The notes below the pieces were generated by a model. That model did not search any database, was not told the DNA's origin, and saw nothing but the letters and a program-made list of their open reading frames with translations. From an uncultured Lachnospiraceae bacterium (GTDB lineage Bacteria > Bacillota_A > Clostridia > Lachnospirales > Lachnospiraceae), in NCBI GenBank assembly GCA_902795835.1, contig CADBNA010000445.1:1-5314 (forward strand): a stretch of 5,314 nucleotides of DNA, read 5' to 3'. The position numbers and the translations under genes were made by a program. Numbering within the stretch: position 1 is the first letter of the stretch; every line of letters begins with the position of its first letter. Shown in pieces: positions 1 through 5,314 of this stretch.

Positions 1-2044
1 CCTGATCCCGGCAACAATCGGATATCTGAACACAAGAGTCAATTATGATATGCTCGACTATCTGCCCGCGGATATGGACACCGTGATCGGGCAGAACGAG
101 CTGCTGAAGGATTTCGGCAAGGGCGCTTTCTCCTTTATCATCGTTGAAAACATGCCGGAAAAGGATGTTGCGGTGCTGAAGGCGAAGATCGAGCAGGTGG
201 ATCACGTGGAGAGCGTACTCTGGTATGACACGTTTGCCGACCTCTCCATACCCATGGAACTGCTCCCCAAAAAGCTGTATCAGGCGTTCAACACGGATAA
301 CGCCACGATGATGGCGGTGTTCTTCGACAGTTCCACTTCAGCGGATATCACCATGGACGCGATCCGGGAAATTCGCGCCATTGCCGGAAAACAATGTCAT
401 ATTTCAGGAATGAGCGCGCTTGTCACAGATCTGAAAGACCTCTGCGAAGAGCAGGAGCCGATCTATGTCTGCCTTGCCGTTGTCTTCGCGCTGTGTGCCA
501 TGATGCTGCTTCTGGATGGCTGGCTTGTCCCCTTTGTATTTCTGGCTTCCATCGGAATCATGATCCTGTTCAATCTTGGAAGCAACTATTTCCTCGGCGA
601 GATTTCCTATATCACGAAGGCAATGGCAGCCGTGCTCCAGCTCGCTGTAACGATGGATTACAGCATCTTCCTCTGGCATAGCTACAACGAGCAGTTGAAG
701 TCCCATGACGATCATAAGGAAGCTATGGCGGCAGCTATCCACGAGACCTTTACATCTGTACTGGGAAGCTCGGTTACAACGGTCGCAGGCTTCATTGCCC
801 TCTGCTTCATGAGCTTTACCATGGGACGGGACTTGGGCATTGTGATGGCAAAGGGCGTGCTGCTGGGCGTGACCGGCTGCGTAACCGTGCTGCCGGCTAT
901 GATCCTTCTGTTAGATAAACCGCTGCAAAGAACGAGGCATAAATCGCTTATTCCGAACATGCACCGATTTGCCGGTGGTCTTGTGAGACGCTTCCCGATT
1001 TTTCTTGTTATCTTCGTGCTGTTGATTCCGCCCGCGTTCTACGGTTATCAGAAAACAAACAGCGAGGTCTATTACGACATGGCCTCCTGCCTGCCGGACG
1101 ACATGGCGTTTGTGATCGCCAACACGAAGCTGCAGGAGGATTTTGATATTGGCTCCACCCATATGCTGCTGGTCAGCGCGGACACGCCGCAAAAAAGCGT
1201 TCGCAGCATGATCCGGGAGATGGAACAGGTGGACGGCGTAAAATACGTTCTAGGGATTGAATCTGTCGTGGGTTCCCTGGTTCCCGAGGAAATGATACCG
1301 GAAAAGCTGTCCTCTGTGCTGAAAAGCGAGCGCTGGGAGCTGCTGCTGATCAATTCGGAGTACCATGCCGCTTCCGATGCGGTGGGCGAGCAGATCGACG
1401 CGCTGAACGCCATCCTGAAGCGGTATGACTCTTCCGGGATGCTGATCGGCGAGGCGCCCTGCATGAAGGACATGATCGAGACGACGGATCACGATTTCCA
1501 GGTGGTCAATCTGGTGTCCATCCTTGCGATCTTCATCATCATCGCGCTGGTAGGAAAGAGCATTACGCTGCCCATCATCCTGATCACGGTCATTGAAACG
1601 GCCATCTTCATTAATCTCGGTCTTCCGCATTATCTCGGTCAGAATCTGCCCTTCATTGCGCCGATCTGTATCAGCACGATTCAGCTGGGTGCCACGGTGG
1701 ACTATGCGATTCTCATGACCACGCGATACAAATCGGAGCGGCTTGGCGGGAGCGGAAAGCAAGAGGCCGTGAAAAATGCGCTTACCGCTTCGATCCCATC
1801 CATCATCGTATCCGGCATGGGGCTGTTTGCGGCCACCTTCGGCGTGGCAATCTATTCAGACTTGGATATTATCAGCTCCATGTGCATGCTGATGGCCCGG
1901 GGCGCCGTGATCAGCGTTCTGATGGTGATTTTCGCGCTGCCCGCGCTGCTTCTGCTGTGTGACAGGATCATCTGCAAAACCACGGCTGGAATGGGTCATC
2001 TTTCGAAAAAAACTAACCTCGTGACAAAGGAGTGCTCCAAATGA
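1..2044 (+). CDS. MMPL/RND-family membrane transporter, 5' end cut by the window
   Basis: Integral membrane transporter of the MMPL branch of the RND superfamily; known members are proton-driven exporters of lipids and other hydrophobic compounds. The frame is open from base 2, so the ATG at 50 is internal; residues LIPATIGYLNTRVNYD precede it, a typical stretch just after TM1. Counting from that Met, the protein has two homologous halves. Soluble porter-like domains lie at about 1-130 and 335-480. TM segments lie near 137-155, 158-176, 188-209, 240-258, 262-288, 315-332, 486-501, 505-522, 533-557, 582-600 and 611-637, that is eleven of the usual twelve. TMDY (D203-Y204) and TVDY (D551-Y552) sit in the equivalent TM4-like helices of each half and match the Asp-Tyr pairs of the MmpL3 proton relay, so the pump should be functional. 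The stop overlaps the next gene's start (ATGA). The substrate cannot be told from sequence. Confidence 0.93.
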   Translation, partial: LIPATIGYLNTRVNYDMLDYLPADMDTVIGQNELLKDFGKGAFSFIIVENMPEKDVAVLKAKIEQVDHVESVLWYDTFADLSIPMELLPKKLYQAFNTDNATMMAVFFDSSTSADITMDAIREIRAIAGKQCHISGMSALVTDLKDLCEEQEPIYVCLAVVFALCAMMLLLDGWLVPFVFLASIGIMILFNLGSNYFLGEISYITKAMAAVLQLAVTMDYSIFLWHSYNEQLKSHDDHKEAMAAAIHETFTSVLGSSVTTVAGFIALCFMSFTMGRDLGIVMAKGVLLGVTGCVTVLPAMILLLDKPLQRTRHKSLIPNMHRFAGGLVRRFPIFLVIFVLLIPPAFYGYQKTNSEVYYDMASCLPDDMAFVIANTKLQEDFDIGSTHMLLVSADTPQKSVRSMIREMEQVDGVKYVLGIESVVGSLVPEEMIPEKLSSVLKSERWELLLINSEYHAASDAVGEQIDALNAILKRYDSSGMLIGEAPCMKDMIETTDHDFQVVNLVSILAIFIIIALVGKSITLPIILITVIETAIFINLGLPHYLGQNLPFIAPICISTIQLGATVDYAILMTTRYKSERLGGSGKQEAVKNALTASIPSIIVSGMGLFAATFGVAIYSDLDIISSMCMLMARGAVISVLMVIFALPALLLLCDRIICKTTAGMGHLSKKTNLVTKECSK
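2026..2032 (+). promoter_or_regulatory. Ribosome binding site that fixes the start of the second gene
   Basis: AAAGGAG lies inside the last codons of the transporter gene, 8 nt before the ATG at 2041. A GTG at 2032 is in the same frame, but it overlaps this Shine-Dalgarno sequence and has none of its own, so the ATG is preferred. The ATG shares bases with the TGA of the transporter (2042-2044), the usual arrangement for translational coupling. Confidence 0.85.
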
Positions 2045-4341
2045 AAAAGAACTATCTCAAAATAACATCGCTTCTGCTGTGCTTGTGCATCGTTCTCACC
2101 GGAATCAGAAGCATTGCGTACGCCGGTTCTGGAGACAGCCAGACGGAGCCGCAGGTTCAAACCGTTCAGACTGCAGCAGTATCCTCTGGGGCAAATACTG
2201 TATCCAAGGACGAAACGGTATATGTTTTTGCTGAAGCAGACGGTTCGGTGAAAAAAACAATTGTCAGCGACTGGATCTCCAATTCTATCGGGAGAAGTGA
2301 TATCATGGATATGTCCGATTTGCAGGATATAGAGGTCATAAACGGTGACGTCGGGTATACAGTAGGCGAGGACAACACAAGAGTATGGGACGCCCGGGGA
2401 GAAGATGTTTATTATCAGGGGAATAGTGAAAAAGAGCTGCCGATTGGCCTGTCCGTCATCTACAAGCTGGACGGTCAGTATATCACGCCGGAGGAGCTGG
2501 CGGGAAAGAGCGGAAAGGTCACCATTCGATTCGATTATGAGAACAGGCAGTACGAAACCGTCGAGATCAATGGCAAGCGAGAGAAAATCTACGTTCCCTT
2601 CGTCGTACTTACCGGGATGATCCTGGACAATTCCACATTCAGGAATATTGAGATCTCCAGCGGAAGAATCGTAAACGACGGAGACAGAACGGTCGTCATC
2701 GGGTTTGCTCTTCCGGGCATGCAGGAAAGCATTGGTCTTGATCCGGACCGGCTTGAGATACCGGACTCGATTGAAATCACTGCGGACGCGACCGACTTCT
2801 CGCTTGGCATGACGATAACGGTTGTCACCAACACGCTGATTAACGAAGCGGATTCCGGGGATCTCCGCTCCCTCGGCGATCTAGAGAACTCCCTTGCAGA
2901 GCTCACGGACGCGATGGATCAGCTGATCGACGGCTCCTCGCAGCTTTCCGACGGGCTTGATACGCTGCTGGATAAATCCGGAGAATTCGCAGACGGGATC
3001 AACCGGATCTCTGACGGAGCGTTACAATTAAAAAATGGAGCTTCGGATCTGGACGCCGGAGCAGTGCAGCTTCAATCTGGTGCGCAGCAGCTTTACGCCG
3101 GACTTCAGGCGCTGGATGCCAACAGCGCCGCGCTCTGCAGCGGAGCCCGACAGGTCTTTGAGACACTGCTCACCACAGCGCAGGACCAGCTGACTGAGGC
3201 GGGTCTGGATATTCCAGCCATGACGCCGGAAAATTACGCAGGAATTCTTGGCAACGTGGTCGCGTCGCTGGACGAATCCGCCGTTTACGGACAGGCGCTT
3301 GCTGCGGTTACCTCGGCGGTGGAAACACAGCGTGATTATATCGAGGCGCAGGTAACGGCCGCCATACAGGCAGAGGTGGAAGCCGGCGTCTTCAACGCGG
3401 TCCGAGCGCAGGTCGAAGCAAAGGTCATCAGCGCAGCCAAAGCGCAGATCCGGCCGCAGGTCGAGACGGCAGTCCGCCAGAGTGTTTCTGAGCAAGTCAT
3501 CCTTGCCGCCACCGGAATGGATCCGGCATCCTATGAGGCGGCGGTTGCGGGCGGTCTCGTGGATGAAGAAACACAGGCTGCAATCGAGGCCGCCATTGAG
3601 GAAAAAATGACGAGTCCCGAAGTCTTACAGTTGATGGAGGCCAAAATCGAAGAGCAGCTTTCTTCAGACCAGATGAAAGCAGTCATTTCCGCAAATACAG
3701 ATGCTCAAATGGATACCGACGACGTAAAGGCGCTTATTTCGGCAACTATCGCGGAAAAGATGAGCTCGGATGAGATTGCCGCGCTGATCGCACAGAATGT
3801 CACAGCGCAGGTGCAAAAGGCCATTTCGGAAAATATGGCAAGTGGGACGGTTCAGTCGCAGCTGGCAGCTGCTTCGGCGGGGGCGCAGCAGATTATCTCG
3901 CTCAAAACCTCCCTGGATCAGTATAATGCTTTCTATATGGGGCTAATCAGTTATACCTCCGGCGTTTCTCAGGCGGTCTCCGGAGCAGGTGAACTGAAGG
4001 ATGGAATTGGAAGTCTGAAGACGGGAAGCGGACAAATTCTCACAGGTGCAGACGCACTTTACACCGGTTCCCTCACACTGCAAAGCGGCACCGGGGCGCT
4101 GATTGACGGCATTGCGCAGCTCCGAAACGGCGCGCAGGCGCTCTCCGACGGGCTGAATGAGTTCAATGAAAAAGGGATTCAAAAACTGGTCGAGGCTGTG
4201 GACGGCGATCTGGAAGGCCTGCTGGACCGTCTGAATGCTGTCAGGGACGTATCCCGCAGCTACAGGAATTTCTCCGGCATCTCCGATGAGATGGACGGAC
4301 AGGTTCAATTCATTTACCGCACGGAAGAGATCGGTCAATAA
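2041..4341 (+). CDS. Secreted LxxG-heptad repeat protein, partner of the MMPL transporter
   Basis: Exported 766-residue protein. The start is the ATG at 2041, chosen from its ribosome site. Residues 1-28 form a signal peptide (MKKNYLK, hydrophobic core, cleavage likely AYA|GS); no lipobox is evident. Residues about 55-265 are a non-repetitive, probably beta-rich domain. Residues 295-368 are eleven phased LxxG-type heptads. About 420-615 is Ala/Gln/Glu-rich helix with its own repeats. Residues 645-704 are nine more heptads. The C-terminus ends near FIYRTEEI. Heptads of this kind are known as the xxxLxxG repeat and occur in YhgE/Pip-like proteins, but this protein lacks their C-terminal membrane helices, so it should be released or held at the wall or by partners. 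The ATGA overlap with the pump implies fixed stoichiometry; I infer an extracytoplasmic accessory or tether for the transporter. No catalytic motif was seen. The exact role is unknown. Confidence 0.85.
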   Translation: MKKNYLKITSLLLCLCIVLTGIRSIAYAGSGDSQTEPQVQTVQTAAVSSGANTVSKDETVYVFAEADGSVKKTIVSDWISNSIGRSDIMDMSDLQDIEVINGDVGYTVGEDNTRVWDARGEDVYYQGNSEKELPIGLSVIYKLDGQYITPEELAGKSGKVTIRFDYENRQYETVEINGKREKIYVPFVVLTGMILDNSTFRNIEISSGRIVNDGDRTVVIGFALPGMQESIGLDPDRLEIPDSIEITADATDFSLGMTITVVTNTLINEADSGDLRSLGDLENSLAELTDAMDQLIDGSSQLSDGLDTLLDKSGEFADGINRISDGALQLKNGASDLDAGAVQLQSGAQQLYAGLQALDANSAALCSGARQVFETLLTTAQDQLTEAGLDIPAMTPENYAGILGNVVASLDESAVYGQALAAVTSAVETQRDYIEAQVTAAIQAEVEAGVFNAVRAQVEAKVISAAKAQIRPQVETAVRQSVSEQVILAATGMDPASYEAAVAGGLVDEETQAAIEAAIEEKMTSPEVLQLMEAKIEEQLSSDQMKAVISANTDAQMDTDDVKALISATIAEKMSSDEIAALIAQNVTAQVQKAISENMASGTVQSQLAAASAGAQQIISLKTSLDQYNAFYMGLISYTSGVSQAVSGAGELKDGIGSLKTGSGQILTGADALYTGSLTLQSGTGALIDGIAQLRNGAQALSDGLNEFNEKGIQKLVEAVDGDLEGLLDRLNAVRDVSRSYRNFSGISDEMDGQVQFIYRTEEIGQ
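2923..3144 (+). repeat. First LxxG heptad block (protein-level repeat)
   Basis: Codes for residues 295-368 of the secreted protein. The L-x-x-G register recurs every seven residues without a break: LIDG, LSDG, LLDK, FADG, ISDG, LKNG, LDAG, LQSG, LYAG, LDAN, LCSG. Only two units lose the Gly (LLDK, LDAN) and two replace the Leu (FADG, ISDG). This is the known xxxLxxG repeat; heptad spacing with hydrophobic and Gly positions suggests a coiled coil or close helix packing. Confidence 0.9.
3340..3498 (+). repeat. Strict four-residue hydrophobic ladder (protein-level repeat)
   Basis: Codes for residues 434-486. Positions 434, 438, 442 and so on to 486 are Ile, Val or Ala at every fourth residue, fourteen in a row (I V I V V V V V A I V V V V). 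The three residues between are mostly Ala, Gln, Glu, Arg and Lys. One Pro (472) lies inside. Period 4 is longer than the 3.5-3.6 of an ordinary left-handed coiled coil, so the hydrophobic stripe would wind the other way. Confidence 0.75.
3517..3822 (+). repeat. 17-residue (51-bp) tandem repeat, five clear units plus one degenerate
   Basis: Codes for residues 493-594. Five consecutive 17-residue units begin at residues 510, 527, 544, 561 and 578; for example DVKALISATIAEKMSSD aligns with EVLQLMEAKIEEQLSSD at 8 of 17 positions. Hydrophobic residues fall mostly at unit positions 2, 6, 10 and 14, with Ala or Gln usually at 4 and 8, and the first four clear units end in a Ser/Thr/Asp-rich turn. 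A weaker unit starts at 493. Codon choice differs between units, so the duplication is old and maintained at protein level. Confidence 0.75.
3973..4152 (+). repeat. Second LxxG heptad block (protein-level repeat)
   Basis: Codes for residues 645-704. Nine units in perfect seven-residue phase: AVSG, LKDG, LKTG, ILTG, LYTG, LQSG, LIDG, LRNG, LSDG. It resembles the first block in composition (LYxG, LQSG, LIDG and LSDG are found in both) and is separated from it by about 275 residues, so the two may pair in the folded protein. Confidence 0.9.
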
Positions 4342-4366
4342 CGGGATCAATCAAACAGATAAAAAC

Positions 4367-4373
4367 AGGAGGA
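4367..4373 (+). promoter_or_regulatory. Orphan Shine-Dalgarno sequence without a start codon
   Basis: AGGAGGA, an ideal ribosome binding sequence, lies 25 nt after the stop of the LxxG gene, but no ATG, GTG or TTG follows within 5-12 nt. The next ATG (4397) is 23 nt away and opens only a 47-codon ORF of unlikely composition. A small hairpin, GCATC-GTTAA-GATGC (4386-4400), occupies the place where a start region would be. Either this is the scar of a lost third gene of the operon or it is chance. Confidence 0.35.
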
Positions 4374-4395
4374 TACAAAAGCCAAGCATCGTTAA

Positions 4396-4548
4396 GATGC
4401 GGCAGCTGAATTACATACATCAATCCGTTCGGTGGACAACAGCGAGATCGTCTTTAAAATCAAAGCCGATCCACATAGCTTTCAAGCAAGGGACCATTCC
4501 CCTGCCGCGGAGCTGTGCGGGTCGGCTTTATGCGTTATGAAGATGTGA
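4396..4548 (+). pseudogene. Short unrecognised open fragment, possible gene remnant
   Basis: Between the TAA at 4393 and the TGA at 4546 one frame stays open for 50 codons and reads like protein in part (VDNSEIVFKIKADPHSF), while the other + frames here look poor. It has no start codon placed after a ribosome site; the orphan AGGAGGA upstream is separated from it by the in-frame TAA. It could be the tail of a decayed third operon gene, or merely an open stretch. I do not recognise the family. Confidence 0.2.
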
Positions 4549-4561
4549 AAGCTCCGCTTTT
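4507..4561 (+). terminator. Candidate intrinsic terminator of the MMPL-LxxG operon
   Basis: GCGGAGCT (4507-4514) and AGCTCCGC (4550-4557) form a perfect 8-bp inverted repeat, followed at once by TTTT (4558-4561). The loop is long (35 nt), which weakens the case. A smaller alternative hairpin, GAAAGC-TCC-GCTTTTC with a bulge, uses the same 3' arm. It lies about 165 nt after the last operon gene with no better candidate between. On the other strand no T-run follows, so the orientation is +. Confidence 0.45.
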
Positions 4562-4563
4562 CA

Positions 4564-4581
4564 TTCCCATATAATTGGGAA
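4564..4581. promoter_or_regulatory. Inverted repeat enclosing a TATAAT box
   Basis: TTCCCA-TATAAT-TGGGAA: perfect 6-bp arms around a sequence identical to the consensus -10 hexamer. This would fit an operator lying over a promoter. However, no convincing -35 element stands 16-18 bp upstream on either strand, and no intact gene begins soon after. A second TTCCCATAT word occurs inverted about 100 bp further on (4670-4678). Function is uncertain. Confidence 0.25.
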
Positions 4582-4687
4582 ACATCCGCTATAGTCCCCA
4601 AAAAATGCGGAATATCGAGTGAGAGGGCTTGTCATTCGTCCGCTCGACATTGAAAAATCAATCCATGCATATGGGAAAAGTTTGAAC
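4582..4687. other. Intergenic stretch with no supported gene or promoter
   Basis: AT-richer than its surroundings. It contains TCCGC and GCGGA arms 17 nt apart (4585-4611), TATAGT (4590) and TTGAAA (4650), but these do not combine into a promoter with usable spacing. It is part of the 4342-5095 region, which has no recognised intact gene. Confidence 0.4.
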
Positions 4688-4693
4688 AAGGGG
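4688..4693 (+). promoter_or_regulatory. Ribosome binding site of the broken ORF
   Basis: AAGGGG sits 6 nt before the ATG at 4700, a good Firmicutes spacing. It supports translation having once started at 4700, although the frame is broken 32 codons later. No convincing promoter was found upstream. Confidence 0.4.
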
Positions 4694-4699
4694 TATAAA

Positions 4700-5086
4700 A
4701 TGCTTTTTCCCGCGCTCTATCACATAGAGGGATCTTTTCTCAACACAACAACTGAATATCCTGCCGACGGGACACCTCCCAAAACGCCCTTGCCATGACA
4801 GCGGATCGGAAGACCCGTGTCCAGGAGAAATGCGCCCGCTGAAAAGCCGGCAGCGAGCGAGGTAAAAACGAAGAGCGAACGCGCTCGAAACGCAAGCGCA
4901 CAGGAACGGCGTCGGAGACTAAGGAAACGGTCAAAAAAACATCAGGCGTTGCCGCACGCCTTCAGCCAGCGGGTGGAAGTCGGAGAACGGGCACAGCGTT
5001 ATGACTGGAACGCGCAGCCGGAGATTTGGATCTACTACCGTGACATCGGACTCGTCGACGAGATGCCCAAGACGATGACGGCATAA
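4700..5086 (+). pseudogene. Unrecognised small gene interrupted by one in-frame TGA
   Basis: From the ATG at 4700 the frame runs 32 codons (starting MLFPALYHIEGSFLN) to a TGA at 4796, then stays open in the same frame for 95 more codons to the TAA at 5084. The second part has an Arg/Lys-rich, probably helical or nucleic-acid-binding stretch (ERRRRLRKRSKKH) and a C-terminal part with protein-like composition (YDWNAQPEIWIYYRDIGLVDE). A GTG at 4817 could start it alone, but no ribosome site precedes it; the AGGAG at 4823 serves an ATG in another frame that stops after 11 codons. The simplest reading is a 128-residue protein inactivated by a nonsense mutation. Alternatives are two small genes or a chance open frame. 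TGA reassignment is unlikely, because TGA ends the transporter and holin genes. It converges with the phage lysis genes, so mobile-element origin is likely. I do not recognise the family. Confidence 0.35.
4715..4729. other. Small hairpin inside the broken ORF
   Basis: CTCTAT-CAC-ATAGAG, a perfect 6-bp stem with a 3-nt loop, followed after GGA by TCTTTTCT. It lies 13 nt downstream of the ATG at 4700. It could be a weak terminator or attenuator, but the stem is AU-rich and the T-run interrupted. Confidence 0.2.
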
Positions 5087-5125
5087 AAAGAGAACGCGGG
5101 GCTGTGCCAAACAGCACAGCCCCGC
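5085..5125 (-). terminator. Strong intrinsic terminator of the phage lysis genes
   Basis: Perfect 12-bp GC-rich stem (GCGGGGCTGTGC, 5096-5107, with GCACAGCCCCGC, 5114-5125) and a 6-nt loop. Read on the - strand it is followed by GTTCTCTTTTT, a proper T-tract; on the + strand it is followed by AGGGAAAC. It therefore ends transcripts coming from the holin, and at most weakly stops those of the + strand ORF, whose stop lies 10 nt before the stem. Confidence 0.85.
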
Positions 5126-5162
5126 AGGGAAACAAATCATTATTCAATTCGATAAGCAGCCC

Positions 5163-5213
5163 TCACAGCTGACAGCTTTCGCCAGGAAACGCCCTGACCT
5201 GCTGCGTTTTCAT
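5163..5213 (-). CDS. Possible 16-residue peptide after the holin, or truncated gene start
   Basis: The ATG overlaps the holin stop as ATGA and follows GGAG by 5 nt, both usual for a coupled lysis gene. Yet the frame ends after MKTQQVRAFPGESCQL. In many Firmicutes phages an endolysin adjoins the holin, so this may be the stub of a gene lost at the element's end. It may also be a chance overlap, since an ATGA needs only one base before a TGA stop. No family recognised. Confidence 0.2.
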   Translation of the reverse strand: MKTQQVRAFPGESCQL

Positions 5214-5314
5214 TCCAGCTCCGGCAGACCGGCAAGGCTGGTGAGCAGGCTCAGAATGCCGGCAAGCACCGCCGCGCTTGCAACGCCCAGCCAATGGACC
5301 TCCTCCAGAACGGC
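5210..5314 (-). CDS. Phage holin, r1t-like, C-terminal end only
   Basis: Holins form pores in the cytoplasmic membrane at the end of the lytic cycle and let the endolysin reach the cell wall. Only the last 34 codons are in the window; the gene continues beyond the right edge. The visible part, reading AVLEEVHWLGVASAAV then LAGILSLLTSLAGLPELE, has the short acidic loop with Trp, the second membrane helix and the LSLLTS-AGLP tail that I associate with small r1t-type holins of gut Firmicutes prophages; full members are roughly 70-90 residues. The stop is TGA at 5210-5212, and a strong terminator follows 84 bp later, so this is at or near the end of the late operon. Identification rests on a short stretch recognised from memory of the family, hence the moderate confidence. 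Confidence 0.7.
   Translation of the reverse strand, partial: AVLEEVHWLGVASAAVLAGILSLLTSLAGLPELE

Noticed and set aside
404..1762. Several long open frames on the - strand opposite the transporter
   Set aside because: Their composition is atypical (Arg/His/Gln- or Ser-rich), they lack ribosome sites, and they mirror a well-supported membrane protein gene.
2032..2040. GTG start for the LxxG protein nine bases upstream of the ATG
   Set aside because: The GTG is part of the Shine-Dalgarno sequence AAAGGAG that serves the ATG at 2041 and has no ribosome site of its own.
3028..3495. 155-codon open frame on the - strand opposite the LxxG gene
   Set aside because: It is rich in Arg, Cys and Leu with no recognisable motif and lies opposite the repetitive region, where biased codons leave other frames open.
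3517..3822. DNA repeats that might be a CRISPR array or minisatellite
   Set aside because: The 51-bp units are diverged in DNA and match only in protein, inside an intact reading frame; there are no spacers.
4235..4540. 101-codon + frame crossing the end of the LxxG gene
   Set aside because: Its first third lies inside the LxxG gene in another frame, and the rest has no ribosome site or protein-like composition.
4342..5095. tRNA, riboswitch or insertion sequence in the gene-poor stretch
   Set aside because: No cloverleaf, T-loop motif, known riboswitch core, transposase motif or terminal inverted repeat pair was seen.
5096..5125. Hairpin as terminator of the + strand ORF
   Set aside because: No T-run follows on the + strand; the T-tract is on the - strand side, so it serves the holin transcript.
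4740..5147. Open frames on the - strand between the terminator and the broken ORF
   Set aside because: Two cross the strong terminator hairpin, all are Arg/Ser/Pro-rich, and the + strand frame over the same bases has the more protein-like C-terminus.

Overview
The window looks like chromosome of a mid-GC, gut-type Firmicute (Clostridia). The grounds are AGGAG-type ribosome binding sites, tightly packed genes with ATGA start/stop overlaps, an MMPL transporter followed by a secreted LxxG-heptad protein, and the end of a Firmicutes-type phage holin. No species can be named from the sequence alone.

Positions 1-4341 (+ strand) hold two genes of one operon whose start lies before the window. The first is an MMPL/RND-type membrane transporter cut by the left edge, with 680 residues visible. 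The second overlaps it by ATGA and encodes a 766-residue exported protein. This protein has a signal peptide, an N-terminal globular region, two blocks of perfectly phased LxxG heptads, and between them a long Ala-rich helical region. The central region contains a strict four-residue hydrophobic ladder and a 17-residue tandem repeat. The layout suggests that the secreted protein is a dedicated extracytoplasmic partner of the transporter; the cargo cannot be read from the sequence.

Positions 4342-5095 contain no recognisable intact gene. Visible there are an orphan Shine-Dalgarno sequence without a start codon, a short open fragment (4396-4548), a hairpin plus short T-run that probably ends the operon (4507-4561), a TATAAT framed by a perfect inverted repeat (4564-4581), and a reading frame with a good ribosome site that is broken by one in-frame TGA (4700-5086). 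This looks like decayed accessory DNA at the edge of a mobile element.

Positions 5096-5314 belong to the opposite strand. They hold the last 34 codons of a phage holin (r1t-like), a 16-codon ORF overlapping its stop, and a strong intrinsic terminator. This marks the end of a prophage late/lysis operon, or of a relic of one, lying to the right and facing the transporter operon.
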